64,000 bases of DNA from Dastarcus helophoroides (taxonomy: Eukaryota; Arthropoda; Insecta; Coleoptera; Bothrideridae), in the NCBI GenBank assembly GCA_028583605.1, contig CM053326.1, positions 144,412 to 208,411 on the forward strand, given 5' to 3'. Below the pieces are notes generated by a model. It was not told the origin of the DNA. It saw nothing but the letters and a program-made list of their open reading frames with translations, and did not search any database. Positions 46,440 to 58,255 of this stretch are shown piece after piece. The position numbers and the translations under genes were made by a program. Each line of letters starts with the position of its first letter. The stretch's first letter is position 1.

Positions 46440-47440
46440 CAGTTTCTTATCAAAATTACAAAATAAAAGAAACTTTAAAATATTAACATTTCGTGAAAAA
46501 CTTTAACATTTCTAAAACAAATTAGAGAAATCAAAATTTTTACAAGGAAAAATATTTTAAAGAAAAAATTTTAAGCAAAAGTCGAAATTTAAAAAAAATC
46601 ATTTGTATAAAATGTTTAGAGAAAAACACAAATTTCATGGGAAAAAAATCAAAATTTCTTAGAGAAAATTGAAATTTCAGAAAAAATTTGAAATATCTTT
46701 ATAAGAAGGTTGAAATTGAAATTTTACGAAAATAATCCAAGAGTCGGTTGTTATTTCGTTTTAGAAAAATATCGAAATGCGAAAAGAGACGAAAATTAAA
46801 TTTTTTTCTTAAAATTTCTTGTTTTTTTCCAAAATGTTGTCATTTTTATGGAAATTTCAGGGTTTTTTGCTCAACATTTTTATCAAAATTAAAAAATAAA
46901 ATAAACTATGAAATGTCAACTTCTAGTGAAGAAAGTTGAGAGTTTTAAGTCAAATTAAGTCAAACATAAAAAAATCTGGAAAGATTTAAATTTTCAGAAG
47001 AAATTTTAAGGAAAAAATTTTCAGAAAAAATAGGAATTTGGAACAAATTTCTTTTTGTAAAATATCTAGGAAAAATGGAAACTTCATAGCAAAAAAATTA
47101 AAATTTTTTTAAATAAATCGAAATATCTAGGAGCAACTCAAAATGTTTATACAAAAAAGTTGAAATTAAGATTTCAGGTAAAAACTCGAATATTCGCTAT
47201 TAATTTTTTTTAGAGAAATATTAAAATGCAAGAAGAATTTGATTTAGATGTTATTTTGAAATTTTAATTATTTTCTCAAAATTTTTACAAAAATTAGAAA
47301 AAAATATTAAAATAGATTTTAAAATCCCGTAACTTCGTAAAAGAAACTTGACATTTCTATAAAAAGAAATCAAAGAAAATTTAAAATCGCTACAACAAAT
47401 GGTTTAAGGAAGTGTTCGGAAAATTTTGAGAAAAAACTCG
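46440..47440. repeat. Degenerate satellite (A polarity)
   Basis: AAAATTTCAGAAAAAATTTG and GTCGAAATTT words. Polarity is opposite to the block on the other side of the Helitron. Confidence 0.55.
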
Positions 47441-48032
47441 TAAGCGACATTGGGGGTGCTGCACTTCCACAGTGCCTATACGCGAGCCGCCACTGACTAC
47501 CACGCAAGAGAGCAGCGAATCGAGTTTTATAATGCAACTAGAATAATTCCTACTATCGCACGAGTAGGAGAGGCCCCCTGCAAGAGCGAGGCCCCGGGCG
47601 ATTGCCCTCCTGGCAAGTGCCAATTTAAAGCCAACATTTCGAGTTTAAAACTTAAATTTTTAGAAGTTAAAAGGAAAGTATTCATGCAAAAGATAAAATA
47701 TGCACGGATCACCTGTAAAAATTTGGATAAGTTTGTGTGGAAATGAATTGAGCAACGATGTCAGCTCTTAATGTGCTTAGGCAACTTTAAATACAATCGC
47801 GTGTATTATTCATTGCATAAACATTGCTTATTCGTTAATGCCCATTTTACTATCTCAGAGGCTGCATTTTGCAAAATTCTCTCTTAGCGCTCACCTACGT
47901 GTTACGGGGAACATCTGTATGAAATTTTATGCTCCTAGACTTATCCGTTTAGACTGTGCGTTGTCTGTGACAGTTAGCGCTTAGAGACTTATTAAATAGA
48001 TAGATATAGACTAGTTTTAACATCTTTACAGA
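47441..48032. other. GC-rich unidentified patch and unclassified DNA
   Basis: 47445-47640 is strikingly GC-rich for this window (GAGGCCCCGGGCGATTGCCC near 47588). Frames on both strands (98 codons plus, 77 codons minus) lack recognisable domains. It has the look of a mobile-element piece, but I cannot name it. 47750-48032 shows nothing. Confidence 0.3.
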
Positions 48033-48280
48033 AGTCCAAAGAAGGTTTCACCCCTTTACCACATCGGCAATTAAATAAATAATTACGCGATACTTATTTC
48101 GCCAGCAGAACTGGCATTTTCAAGTGTACTCATCTAAAAAGATTAGCAAAAGATAAATCGACGTCATCTGCATTGAGATTCAAATCGATTTGAAAATGCC
48201 AGTTCTGCTGGCGAAATACGTATCGCGTCATTATTTACTTAATTGCCGATGTGGTAAAGGGGTGAAACCTTCTTTGGACT
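48033..48280. mobile_element. Palindromic MITE P2 (248 bp)
   Basis: Arms of about 91 nt (48033-48123 and 48190-48280) with ends AGTCCAAAGAAGGTTTCACC. Inner blocks are ACCACATCGGCAATTAA, TATTTCGCCAGCAGAAC and TGGCATTTTCAA. Arms differ at only a few positions, so it is fairly young. No target duplication is obvious. Confidence 0.8.
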
Positions 48281-48358
48281 TAATCACAAGCCACAGTATT
48301 TAGTTCAGTGCTTTAGTAATCTTTACAGAAAAAATAGAAATTTGGTGTTCAAATATAT

Positions 48359-48681
48359 TGTTACGGACTTTATCGGTTCGAATTGATTACACTTGTCGAA
48401 TAATACCCACTTTATTACCAAACTAAATTCGGGTCATCACAACTGAACAAATAACTCACTTATTATTGACTTCTACTAACTCACTAACTACACTGACTTT
48501 TAACTGACTTCTCAAGGGAAAGCTGACCGCCTTATATAGTTTTAGCTCCCGGCTTCTAGAACTTTTCGTTTGCCGAAATGTTTGAAACGCTTATCTGCGG
48601 TTTGTTTCGTTATCGCGGCCGCTTTTCCCTTATCAGATCTTTCTAGAAACTTTTTTTATGTACTAAATTCTACAATTTACA
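48359..48681 (-). mobile_element. Solo LTR (Gypsy-like), copy 5, internally deleted
   Basis: Starts TGTTACGGACTTTATCGG and retains TTATATAG, GCGGCCGC and the terminal TTACA, but lacks about 40 nt just before that end. ATAT duplications flank it (48355-48358 and 48682-48685). Confidence 0.85.
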
Positions 48682-48689
48682 ATATTTTG

Positions 48690-50113
48690 AAAAAAAAAAC
48701 AGATATTGACATTAAAATAAAAATTTTGAGAAAAACGGCAATATTTCTACAAAAAATTTAGGTTTTACGGAAAAGGTTAAATTTAAGCTAGTCGAATTAA
48801 CTTAAGCTTGACAATTTTGCGGAAACAAATTATTTCACAATTTATATGATGCCGTTCTAATCAAATCTTGTTTTAGCAAATAAATTATTCCTGTTTTAAA
48901 GATGTTGTCGTGAAATTTTTCAAAACTTGGTAGCTTTTGCAACCTCATTTGAAATACTAAAAAAAAAAGGGAAATCTCTAAGGTTTGCAACTTGGTACAA
49001 AATATTTCATTTTAATTAAAATTGTAACTTCGCCGCAGTTCATTATCAAATCCCTCGTCGAGAGATATTTCAGGTATAAATTGGAAGTCCATTCGAAAGA
49101 AAAAGAAATAAATTACATCCAACTTCATTAGAATTAAAACTTTTCTTTTTACAGAGTTAACAAAGTGCAAGAAAACCATTACAATCTTCGTAATTTTATA
49201 TCAAGTTTCAACATCTATCTTGCCCACTCATAAAAAAAGGAAAAAGCTACACGTAGTATAAATTACTGGAAACGTATTATTAGATGAACAATGAATGATG
49301 ACAATGACCTGAAGGCCATGAACCACGCTGAAGCATTTTATTCGACCCGCATCAACATTTAAGAGCTTTTTGTAATACCAAATTGTTCTAAGTTTTTAAT
49401 AATATTGTTTGCATCATAACCACATCCTATTGAAATTGGACTGTCTGGTGCCTTATTAAATATTCAGATTTTGCAACGCGTCCTCGCCTCTAGCTTAACT
49501 AATTACAAAAAATAAAAAAAATTACTACACTGGCACATTATTTATTAATTGGGTTTTGTGCCTATCAATTTAGAATACTGATTACACCCACTCCTGCGTG
49601 TTAATGTGTCGCTAATTGAGTATTCAGTTCATTTCACTTTCTTCTTGGTTAGCTCTTCTTTTAGCTTATAACTAGTCTCTGCTTATAACCGATTTACGGG
49701 TTTAAGACCGAAATGATACACGTGCTTTGTGGGCCAATTGTATTCGAAATATGTAGAAATAACACCTAAAATCGAGGAGCTTAAAAACCAGTTTGAGATT
49801 TGAATCAAGTTGAAAGGCATTCGTCATTGTATTTACTTGTGTTTGCTCTTTATCTCCTCTTGAAATAAATCTATGCTCGTTGGATAAAAGGTTCTAGATG
49901 TAATTATTCAGTCAGCGACCCTGAGGCAACTAATTTGGTTATTGTTACTAGAAAATAATCTGACGTCGACTAAAGTTCTTGGATCATCTAGCCGGAAATA
50001 CATCTATGGATAGTATTGTGGTATATACGTGATAAAGTCAGAAACATGCATTTATGTGTATGTCATTCAAAAGTGGTCAAAAAAGACCCCCATTCGGTCA
50101 GTAAACATTCAGT
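48690..50113. other. Unclassified DNA
   Basis: The first 100 bp hold satellite-like words. The remainder is unremarkable AT-rich sequence with no gene recognised. Confidence 0.3.
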
Positions 50114-50131
50114 TATCTCTCTCCCTCTCTC

Positions 50132-50192
<61 letters not shown>

Positions 50193-50230
50193 TCTCTGCT
50201 CTCTACTCTCTGCTCTCTCTCTCTCTCTCT

Positions 50231-50275
<45 letters not shown>

Positions 50276-50286
50276 TCTCTCTCTCT

Positions 50287-50321
<35 letters not shown>

Positions 50322-50350
50322 GCTCTCTCTCTGCGCGCTCTCTCTCTCTC
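50114..50350 (+). repeat. (CT)n / CTCTCTG microsatellite
   Basis: About 240 bp of CT repeats with scattered GCTCTCTCT interruptions and CGCGCTCTCT near the right end. It yields spurious Ser/Leu (plus) and Arg/Glu (minus) open frames. Confidence 0.95.
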
Positions 50351-50405
50351 TGTGTTGTGTTTTCTAATCTTTCTTGGTTTCAGGGGACAAGTTTTGTATT
50401 TCAAA
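50351..50405 (+). mobile_element. Foldback family F, copy 7 (outer right arm only)
   Basis: TGTGTTGTGTTTTCTAATC, TTTCTTGGTTTCAGGGGAC and AAGTTTTGTATTTCAA. The inner arm expected to its left is replaced by the CT microsatellite. Confidence 0.65.
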
Positions 50406-51666
50406 AAGTTTATCGTACACGTGAATGAAAAGTTTCCAATCAAAATCTAACCTTGTTATAAACTAATGAATTATTAGGAAGCAATCAAGAGACAACTTCG
50501 GACGCGGGCTGGCTGTGACAGCGCATTAATTTATATAAATGAGCTGTAGGTGTACAGTAAAGATTAAATTGGCTTCGCTGAGATTATTGTGTAATTTAAT
50601 ATACCATTTTAGGCGTTTGCGTTTTGTTGAAATTACACACTGAAGCACATTCAAATTATAAAGCATGCAAACTATTAGCCCAGACGTGTGTAATAATTTA
50701 TCTATTAAAATAAAGAGCATAATAAGGTCAACGAGAGTTTCACTTTCATTGAAATTGGCAACTTAACAGTAAAAAAAAAAAAGAACAAGGTTGTGTTAGT
50801 TGGCATTTTCTTTGTGCGGATACTGAATATTTAGTCTAAACGCAAGGTTGTTTCATGTATAAATTTTCTAGTTCATTTTAATTCGGTAACATTTTGTACT
50901 CGAGTTATAATCAGCTGAAATTTTTTTCGAACTTCTGTGAGACAAATTATGTCGCTTCATGAATGGAGCAATTAAAACTTATTCTTTCTGTTTCAAACGT
51001 AATTAAAACAGGTCAAAAAAATTTCATGCTTGGCTATAGACCGTAAAACAAGTTAAATTACTGTAATAATAAAATATCCCGTCCTTTACAACAGACTAGA
51101 AAGTATATTAAAGGTCAAATTCCCTCAAATTAATAAACGTTTATGCAAACCTTAGGGAATCATTCTTTTTTATTTTCAATTTGTTGCGTAAGAATGTAAG
51201 GAAATGTATTACTTCTCGATTGCAGTGATTATGAAAAATGGTCCGTACTTTTCAAACAATGTTGCCCTGCTTGAAAAAGTTAATTCGAATTAGTAGAAGG
51301 TCGTCTTAAGTGCGACTTTCGCTATAATAAAATTCAAGTATATTGTACAAAGATATGTAAATCACCGTAGCCTTTTAGTAAACTTTTTTAATCACATTTT
51401 AAGTTAATTTTAAATTACATTTCTATGCGCAAGGAAATTATAATTTTAAATTTTCCCTTTGAGGTTTGGCCCTTTCAATGATACGATATTTATATGGTTA
51501 TTATTGCCATAAAATATGTGCATCACGCACAGAATTCGATGATTTAAAATTTGGAATATTACCAAGGAAATTATGTGCGGTTTTAGGGTAAAAATAATTT
51601 ACAATCATGCTTTACTGATTTATTTAGAAGGAAACTTTTTTAGGCTTGTTGGGCGACTTTTGATAT
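50406..51666. other. Unclassified DNA
   Basis: AT-rich, no recognised repeat or coding region. A 64-codon minus-strand frame at 50526-50720 has no recognisable features. Confidence 0.3.
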
Positions 51667-51740
51667 GGGGTAGGCAAACTTAAGGTCACCATCACGCGTA
51701 ACCATCACCATGATCACGTGACCACGTGCTCAAAGTTACC
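51667..51740 (-). repeat. S2 fragment
   Basis: GGGTAGGCAAACTTAAGGTC, ACCATCACGCGTAACCATC match the inverted S2 module seen at 30.5 kb. Confidence 0.45.
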
Positions 51741-51810
51741 GGTACATATGTAACATAAAATTTAATTTTTTTGTCGAAACATCGTGGAATGTTGAATATT
51801 CATTGATATA

Positions 51811-52580
51811 TTTATTGTTATTGTTGTTGCTATTGTTGTTGTTATTGTTGTTGTTAGTGTTTTATTGGTATTATTATTGGTGTTATTGTTATTGTTGTTG
51901 GTATTATTGTTGTTGTTGTTGTAATTATTGTTGTTATTGGTGTTGTTATTGTTGTTATTATTGGTGTTGTTATTGTTGTTGTTGCTGTTGTTATTCTTAT
52001 TATTGTTGTTGTTACTGTTGTTATTGGTGTTGATATTGTCGTTGTTATTGATCTTTTTACTGTTGTTGCTGTTGGTTTTATTGTTGTTGTTATTCTTATT
52101 GTTGTTGTTATTATTGTTGTTATTGGTGTTGTTATTGGTGTTTTTACTGTTGTTGTTATTGTTGTCGTTATTTGTGTTGTTTTTATTGTTGTTGTGGTTA
52201 TTGTTATTGGTGTTGTTATTGTTGTTGTTCTTATTCTTATTGTTGTTGTTATTTTTGTTGTTGTTGTTATTATTGTTTTTGTTATTGGTGTTTTTACCAT
52301 TGTTGTTATTTGTGTTGTTTTTATTGTTGTTGTTATTGCTGTTGTGGTGTTGTTATTGCTGTTGTGGTTATTGTTATTGGTGTTGTTATTGTTATTCTTA
52401 TTGTTGTTGTTATTTTTATTGTTGTTGTTATTATTGTTGTTGTTATTGCTGTTGTGGTGTTGGTTGTTGTTATTGGTATTGTTGTTGTTATTCTTATTGT
52501 TGTTATTTTTGTTGTTGTTGTTATTGGTGTTGTTATTGTTGTTCTTATTGCTGTTATTTTTATTGTTGTTGTTGTTATTG
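51811..52580 (+). repeat. (TTG/TTA)n trinucleotide array
   Basis: About 770 bp of TTG, TTA and occasional GTG, CTG, TTC triplets. Frames encode runs of Leu, Val/Ile or Cys/Tyr and, on the minus strand, Thr/Ile. All are artefacts. It abuts the left end of the large foldback. Confidence 0.95.
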
Positions 52581-52588
52581 TTGCTATC

Positions 52589-53836
52589 AGGGCTTCAAAC
52601 CGTTAAAGTTTCGAGAAGATACTCGAACAATCGAGTTGAAAGTCAAATTGTTATGATTAATTAGAAATTTTTTTACATAAATTTACAGTTTTTTTTTTTC
52701 AAATTTTGCCTACTTTCTTAAAAGTGTGGGTTAAAACTTGACATTTTTTTTTTAATGTCGTGTTTCAATTCAATTATTCGAGGAGATAGATATATCATGA
52801 GAGTTCCAGACCACCAGAAGTGACGTTACGCTTCGGATGACGTGTTGCCGAGAGGGTCGGGGCATGATGGGTATGAAATGAAAGGGCGTGGCGTGTAGAA
52901 CAAGATGGCGGCAGCGAAGTATGTCAATAGGGCCTTATTTGCAAAAAATGTAAATATTACGACCAATTACACAGCTCCGAGGCATGTTGGATGTCAAATG
53001 AAAGGGCGTGGCGTGTAGAATACGATGGCGGCAACGAAGTATCTCAATAAGGCCTTGTTTAAAAAAAAAATGTAAATAAAACGACCAATTACGCAGCTCC
53101 CGCGCATATCGGGTATCACATTATATTAATAGTTCTAATAGTCACGTGACTGATGTTTTACAGCAATATTGGTGCCAATAAATTTACAACTTAGGTTATG
53201 AAGCATCGTCGTCCCTCAGCCGCACAGCTACATTGCCGCGTCGATTCATTTACCGCCTTTTTAAGTCATTCGTTGCCGCCATCTTGTTCTACACGTCACG
53301 CCCTTTCATTTGATACCCGACAAGCGCCAGAGCTGCATTATTGGTAGATTTATTTACAGTTTTTTCTAAATAAGGCCCTATTGACATACTTCGTTGCCGC
53401 CATTTTGTTCTACACGCCACGTTCTTTCATTTGACACCCAACATGCCCCGGAGCTGCCTAATTGGTCGTAATATTTACATTTTTTCCAAATAAGGCCCTA
53501 TTGACATACTTCGTTGCCGCCATCTTGTTCTACACGCCACGCCCTTTCATTTGATACCCAACATGCCCCGCTCCTCTACTTCTTCGGCAACATGCCATCC
53601 GAAGCGTGACGTCACATCTGGTGGTCTAGAACTCTCATGATATATCTACTTCCTCGAATAATTGAATTGAAACACGACATTAAAAAAAAATGTCAAGTTT
53701 TAACCCACACTTTTAAGAAAGTAGGCAAAATTTGAAAAAAAAAACTCTAAATTTATGTAAACAAAATTCTAATTAATCATAACAATTTGACTTTCAACTC
53801 GATTGTTCGAGTATTTTCTCGAAACTTGAAATCCTT
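52589..53836. mobile_element. Large foldback element with ~120-bp subrepeats
   Basis: Inverted arms (about 52589-53125 and 53272-53836) flank a 146-bp loop. The outer arm holds ACTCGAACAATCGAGTTGAA, CAAATTTTGCCTACTTTC and GAGTTCCAGACCACCAG-type blocks, all mirrored. The inner arm is made of tandem units of about 120 bp, two to three per arm. Each unit contains TAAGGCCCTATTGACATAC, TTCGTTGCCGCCATCTTG, TACACGCCACGCCCTTTCAT and GGAGCTGCCTAATTGGTCG. This architecture (long inverted repeats made of short direct repeats) is that of FB/TU-type foldback elements. No coding sequence. Confidence 0.85.
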
Positions 53837-53984
53837 ATTATAAGTCGGAATTTTGCAACTTAATACTTTTTTTTTTAATTTTCAGTTCTTTGCAAAATTT
53901 TAAAATTTCTATTTTCTTTTTCTGAAAATTTTACTTCAAATTCAGATGTGGACGTTTTTTTTAGAAACATTAACTCCGCTCTAT

Positions 53985-54192
53985 ACAGGGTGGACTATAA
54001 GTAATGGTACACAGAGCAATGGTAGATTTTTCGAATACAAATAATGTGATTTAGCTACATTTACCTTACATCCAAAGTTGATATTAACAGAGATACAGGG
54101 TGCCAAAGTTGAAAAAAAAAATTCAATTTTTTCGTATAATTATGGAATGAATTGTAATATAAGCACGAAATTTGGTACAAGGGGGTTTGTTA
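53985..54192. repeat. CAGGGTG-type interspersed repeat fragment
   Basis: TATACAGGGTGGACTATAAG and, inside, GATACAGGGTGCCAAAGTTG resemble ends of common insect DNA elements. Boundaries uncertain. Confidence 0.35.
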
Positions 54193-54493
54193 AGTATTTA
54201 CAGTTTTTTTTAAATAAGGCCCTATTGACCTACTTCGTTGCGCCATCTTGTTCTACACGCCACGTTCTTTCATTTGACATCCAACATGCCCCGGAGCTGC
54301 CTAATTGGTCGTAATATTTACATTTTTTCCAAATAAGGCCCTATTGACATACTTCGTTGCCGCCATCTTGTTCTACACGCCACGCCCTTTCATTTGATAC
54401 CCAACATGCCCCGCTCCTCTACTTCTTCGGCAACATGCCATCCGAAGCGTGACGTCACATCTGGTGGTCTAGAACTCTCATGATATATCTACT
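54193..54493. repeat. Partial direct copy of the foldback right arm
   Basis: Matches about 53350-53650 nearly base for base (offset about 843 bp), including two 120-bp units and the outer CATCCGAAGCGTGACGTCAC block, then stops abruptly. The shared 1-2% differences suggest a recent duplication or gene conversion. Confidence 0.85.
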
Positions 54494-54499
54494 TTTGTA

Positions 54500-54884
54500 T
54501 CCAATCATTTTTTTTCTTCATTTATTTCTAGGCTTTTATCTAAATGCAATTATGAAGTCGAACATATGTTTATCAAGTCAGGGTTATGATTTTTCGACGG
54601 CATCGTCTAATGCGATAAACTTTTAAGCTAATAAATCAACAGTGTATTAATTTGTAATACTTTGTAACTTAGCATTCTTGTGAAGAGTTTTTTTAGTGTC
54701 AGTGAGCATCTCTTATTAAACAAATGCATTACTAAGAATACAAAACAGAAGTGATGCTTTTATAATTTGCCTACAAGCGCTTAAGTGTCAACAAATAATG
54801 TAAGTCAGCAGCCTTACCATCTCTTACTTCTTAATAAGATATTGTAAGATTTGAAAACAATTTGTTCAAGCAGTGGTTGTGTCA
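54500..54884. other. Unclassified DNA
   Basis: No recognised feature. Confidence 0.3.
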
Positions 54885-55485
54885 TGCCTTGGCCCCAAGA
54901 TCAGAATCTAATTTTTTTTAAGTTACCTGTTTGCTTAAAGTCAGACTAATTTACCTGTCATGCCTCGGTGGTCTAGGGTGCAGCGAAAATGGAATGTCAC
55001 CCAGTAACGGAATTGCTGTAAGTTTGTTTTAAGTCAAGACTAATTTACCTACCATGCCTCGTTGGTCTAGGGTGCTGCTGTCAAGGTTAGATCCCAGGTT
55101 CGAACGTGCTTCAACTTACCTGTTTGCTTTAAAATAGACTAATTTACTTGTAACGGACAATGCCTCGGTGGTCTAGGGTGTGACAGTGAGGTTTGTCTCG
55201 CCTAGGTCACAAGATCGAATTCCAGCAACGGATTTGCTTAAGTTCGCTTTAAGATACGCTAATTTACTACTAAGGAACAATGCCTTGGTGGTCTAGGCTG
55301 TAATAGTGAGGTATGTCGTGCCTTGGCTCCAAGATCAAATCTCAATAACGGATTTGTTTCAGTTTGCTTTAAGACAGACTTAATCTACTTATAGTGAACA
55401 ATGCCTTGGTAGTCTAGGGTGATGCGACGTGGCATATCACACCTAGGTCCAAAGATCGAATCCCAATAACGGAGGAAAACTTTTT
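54885..55485 (+). repeat. Tandem array of tRNA-like units
   Basis: Units start at 54961, 55055, 55161, 55281 and 55402 (lengths 94, 106, 120, 121 bp), with a partial unit before them. Each begins TGCCTCGGTGGTCTAGGGTG (A-box-like). Three later carry B-box-like cores (GGTTCGAACG, GATCGAATTCC, GATCGAATCCC). A shared tail AACGGATTTGCTTAAGTT, GCTTTAAGACAGACTAATTT then links to the next unit. This looks like a tRNA-derived SINE or tRNA pseudogene amplified in tandem. Confidence 0.6.
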
Positions 55486-55575
55486 TCAAAAAAGAAAAAA
55501 ATAATAATAAGCTGATGCGTAAGCTTGAGGATAAGTAAAAGTGAACGGGTGAGAGGGTAAGAAGTTGAAGCGCTA

Positions 55576-55597
55576 TCAATCAATCAATCAATCAATC
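55576..55597 (+). repeat. (ATCA)n microsatellite
   Basis: Five to six copies of ATCA. Confidence 0.9.
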
Positions 55598-55729
55598 CCC
55601 TGCTTTAGTGCCATCTTTTACAAATGCGCCAAAGTACGATCATATCTACTCGAGGAAATCATTCAAATTTAGGGGAAACAATTGCACCGTCCTAATAATT
55701 AAAATTTTAATTCAATCAATGATCAAAGT

Positions 55730-56290
55730 TCGAAGAAACAATTCTTTCATATAATAAAAATTTCTCAAAATTTCAACTATTTCTAGTAATTATGAGTCTT
55801 TTAAACATTCGAATTTAGAGATTACTGCGTAAATATCAAAAAGTCATAATTTAAAAAAAAAAAAGACGACATTTCATGTTTAAGTCGAAATTTTGGAAAA
55901 AACTTCCAATTTAAATATAAAATTTAAAGAAAAATGTAAAAATTTTTAAAAAAAAGTTAAATCTCTCTTTACTATCTTTTATCAAAATTTCGAATTTATT
56001 TTAGACATTTCTCATCAACTTGAAATTTGTTTTTATCAATTTAAAGCTTCTCTGGACATTTAAACTGTTTTCTCAAAATGTAGTGGTTAGGTTTAACATT
56101 TTAAGGTTAAAGTCGAAATTTCGACGAAAAAGTCAACATTTCCAAAAAAGTGCGATTTATTAAAGAAAAACTTTTCATAAAAATTTTAATTTGACATTTT
56201 AGACATTTCATCGAATTTTTTACTTTGTTCTCAAAATTCGAGAATAAGGCAGAAATTTTAAGAATTTCTTAGGAGAGTTTCTTCTATGTT
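55730..56290. repeat. Degenerate satellite, mixed polarity
   Basis: AAAGTCGAAATTTCGACG and TTCTCAAAATTCG words. Less regular than other blocks. Confidence 0.5.
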
Positions 56291-58255
56291 CTATGAACAT
56301 ATTTTTTATATTTCAGGGGGATGGGGAGTGTTACAACTTAAAAGTCATCAAATACAAGTGTACTATATTTTTTATTGCTTAATCTCAAAAATATTATAAT
56401 CAGCCAAAAATATATTGGCAACTCCATATAAAATGTGCAGCATAAAGCAGTGTTGCCAGCTGTACGATAATTAAAGGTCCCATACGATGTACGATAGTGT
56501 ATGTATGAGTAGCTGTTTGTACGATTTTGGAAGAGTCATCGTAAAACATCATAAAAGGTAAACATAGTGTTAATGAATTTTATAATGGAAGATGAAAGAA
56601 GTTCCATGGAAATATAGTGATTGAAGATCTTTTTTTTTGGTTGTCAAAATTTTCCAACAGCTGTACGATATTTTTATACTTTAGACGAAAATTTTTATAC
56701 TTATAAGTATTCTCTGAAAATTTCGTATTTTACATACGGTCCAAGATATGGCAGAACAGTCATACTCATTAAAGTCGCTCACTTGATAACTATTCGTATT
56801 ATAACTAAGCCAATCACAGGGATAATCTTAGCAGCTTATTTATTAAATAAAATAGATTAAATATATCAAATGTACAAAAAGTTTTCCCATCTAATGTGTC
56901 ATTTTTTAAAATGTTCGCGTACACGTCAAATTGACGTTTAACCTTGACATAAAAATTCTGCAGTACAAGCAGGAATAGATTGCTTATTTAGGCATTTCGA
57001 AAGTAGAATTTAACAATAAAAGATATTTCTTCTATAATAGTCAAATCAATAAAACAATTTTCCAAGCTTATACTTGTTTACTTGTCCATTTAAGATTCTG
57101 AACGAGTAAAAAACATGTGTAGTGACAAAAAATGACAGCAGCACACTAGATCGAAAAACTTTTTGTATATACGACATTTTATATGACTTAAAAAAATTAT
57201 TTTCATATTCTATAGAGAACAGATCAATTTAGTTGTTCTAAATGTTTTCCTTTGTAATTAAATGTATTATAAAAATTTTTACTATTAACAAAATATTACG
57301 TACGTATGAACGCTTATCTCGCACACAATGGGATAAAAAATGTTTTGACAGCGCGGTATTTTAAACGTTCATTTAATTAAACCCCGCAAAGTATATTTAC
57401 AAAGATAAAACCAGCCGCTTAATCATCCTACATTGCTTTATGCATTTCCTAATCTTAAACAAAGAGCGCTTTTACATAACCTTACTTTAGAGGCCGTTCG
57501 TTTTAAGAGCATAAGCAAACAAAGAAAATAAATCAACTGTATCTTTACCTTTGAGAACAATGAAAGGTTTGAGGAAACGGCCAACAGTGTAGTAAAACAT
57601 ACAACTTAACAAACACTATAATCTGGCGATCACTTTTTTGAAACAGTTACTAACCCGACACCGGCACTATTTGTTTTGGTTTTCGATGCGAGTCCACGAG
57701 ATCTTCGTGGACGAGATGAAACACACTCACAGATCACAGATGTATTGTTTCCGCGGGATTACGCAAGAGCGCGCATAACTAAGAAGTGAAAGTACATCTA
57801 CCTTGATTTCTGTTGCATAAACTTCGTGATATTATCGTATGATCTGCTTAACTAGAGACATTTCTTCAGGCAAACCTGTATGCAGTATAATCCACACGGT
57901 TCAACCGTCACGTGGAACGTTCGAATTACAACTAACTAAATAAAAACGGGGAGTTTGGTTCGTTGGTTGGAGTTGATGTAGACGGTTCTCCGACTCCGAC
58001 CAACTCGCGGGTATGGTAGTCAAGCATGCATGACGCATTCTATTGTGGGTCAAGTGGATGGGTGCTGATGTTATGTAATTTAAGATCTTGTCCAAGAAAA
58101 TTTATAGAAATATAGAATATACTCAGGTCACTTGATTATTTCATTTTGCCTCCATAAAGAATAGAGATTTTTCTATGTCCACAATGGAGAAATATGACAA
58201 CTGGCATATAAATGACCAATTTCTATGAACCTGCCGAATCCGCAGCTGCCTATCG
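56291..58255. other. Unclassified DNA
   Basis: Includes a 79-codon frame (56621-56860) without recognisable features and the CpG-richer patch at 57640-57800. Confidence 0.3.
57640..57800. promoter_or_regulatory. CpG-richer patch with perfect hairpin
   Basis: CGCGGGATTACGCAAGAGCGCGC (57751-57773, split here as CGCGGGATTACG and CAAGAGCGCGC) stands out in AT-rich DNA. 57692-57712 is a perfect 8-bp stem GTCCACGA/TCGTGGAC with a 5-nt loop. A promoter or 5' exon is possible, but nothing proves it. Confidence 0.2.

Noticed and set aside
50016..50450. Ser/Leu-rich and Arg/Glu-rich open frames
   Set aside because: They are the two strands of a CT microsatellite; the edges come from a foldback element.
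51803..52664. Poly-Leu/Val and Cys/Tyr open frames up to 242 codons
   Set aside because: Direct translation of a TTG/TTA triplet array in every frame.
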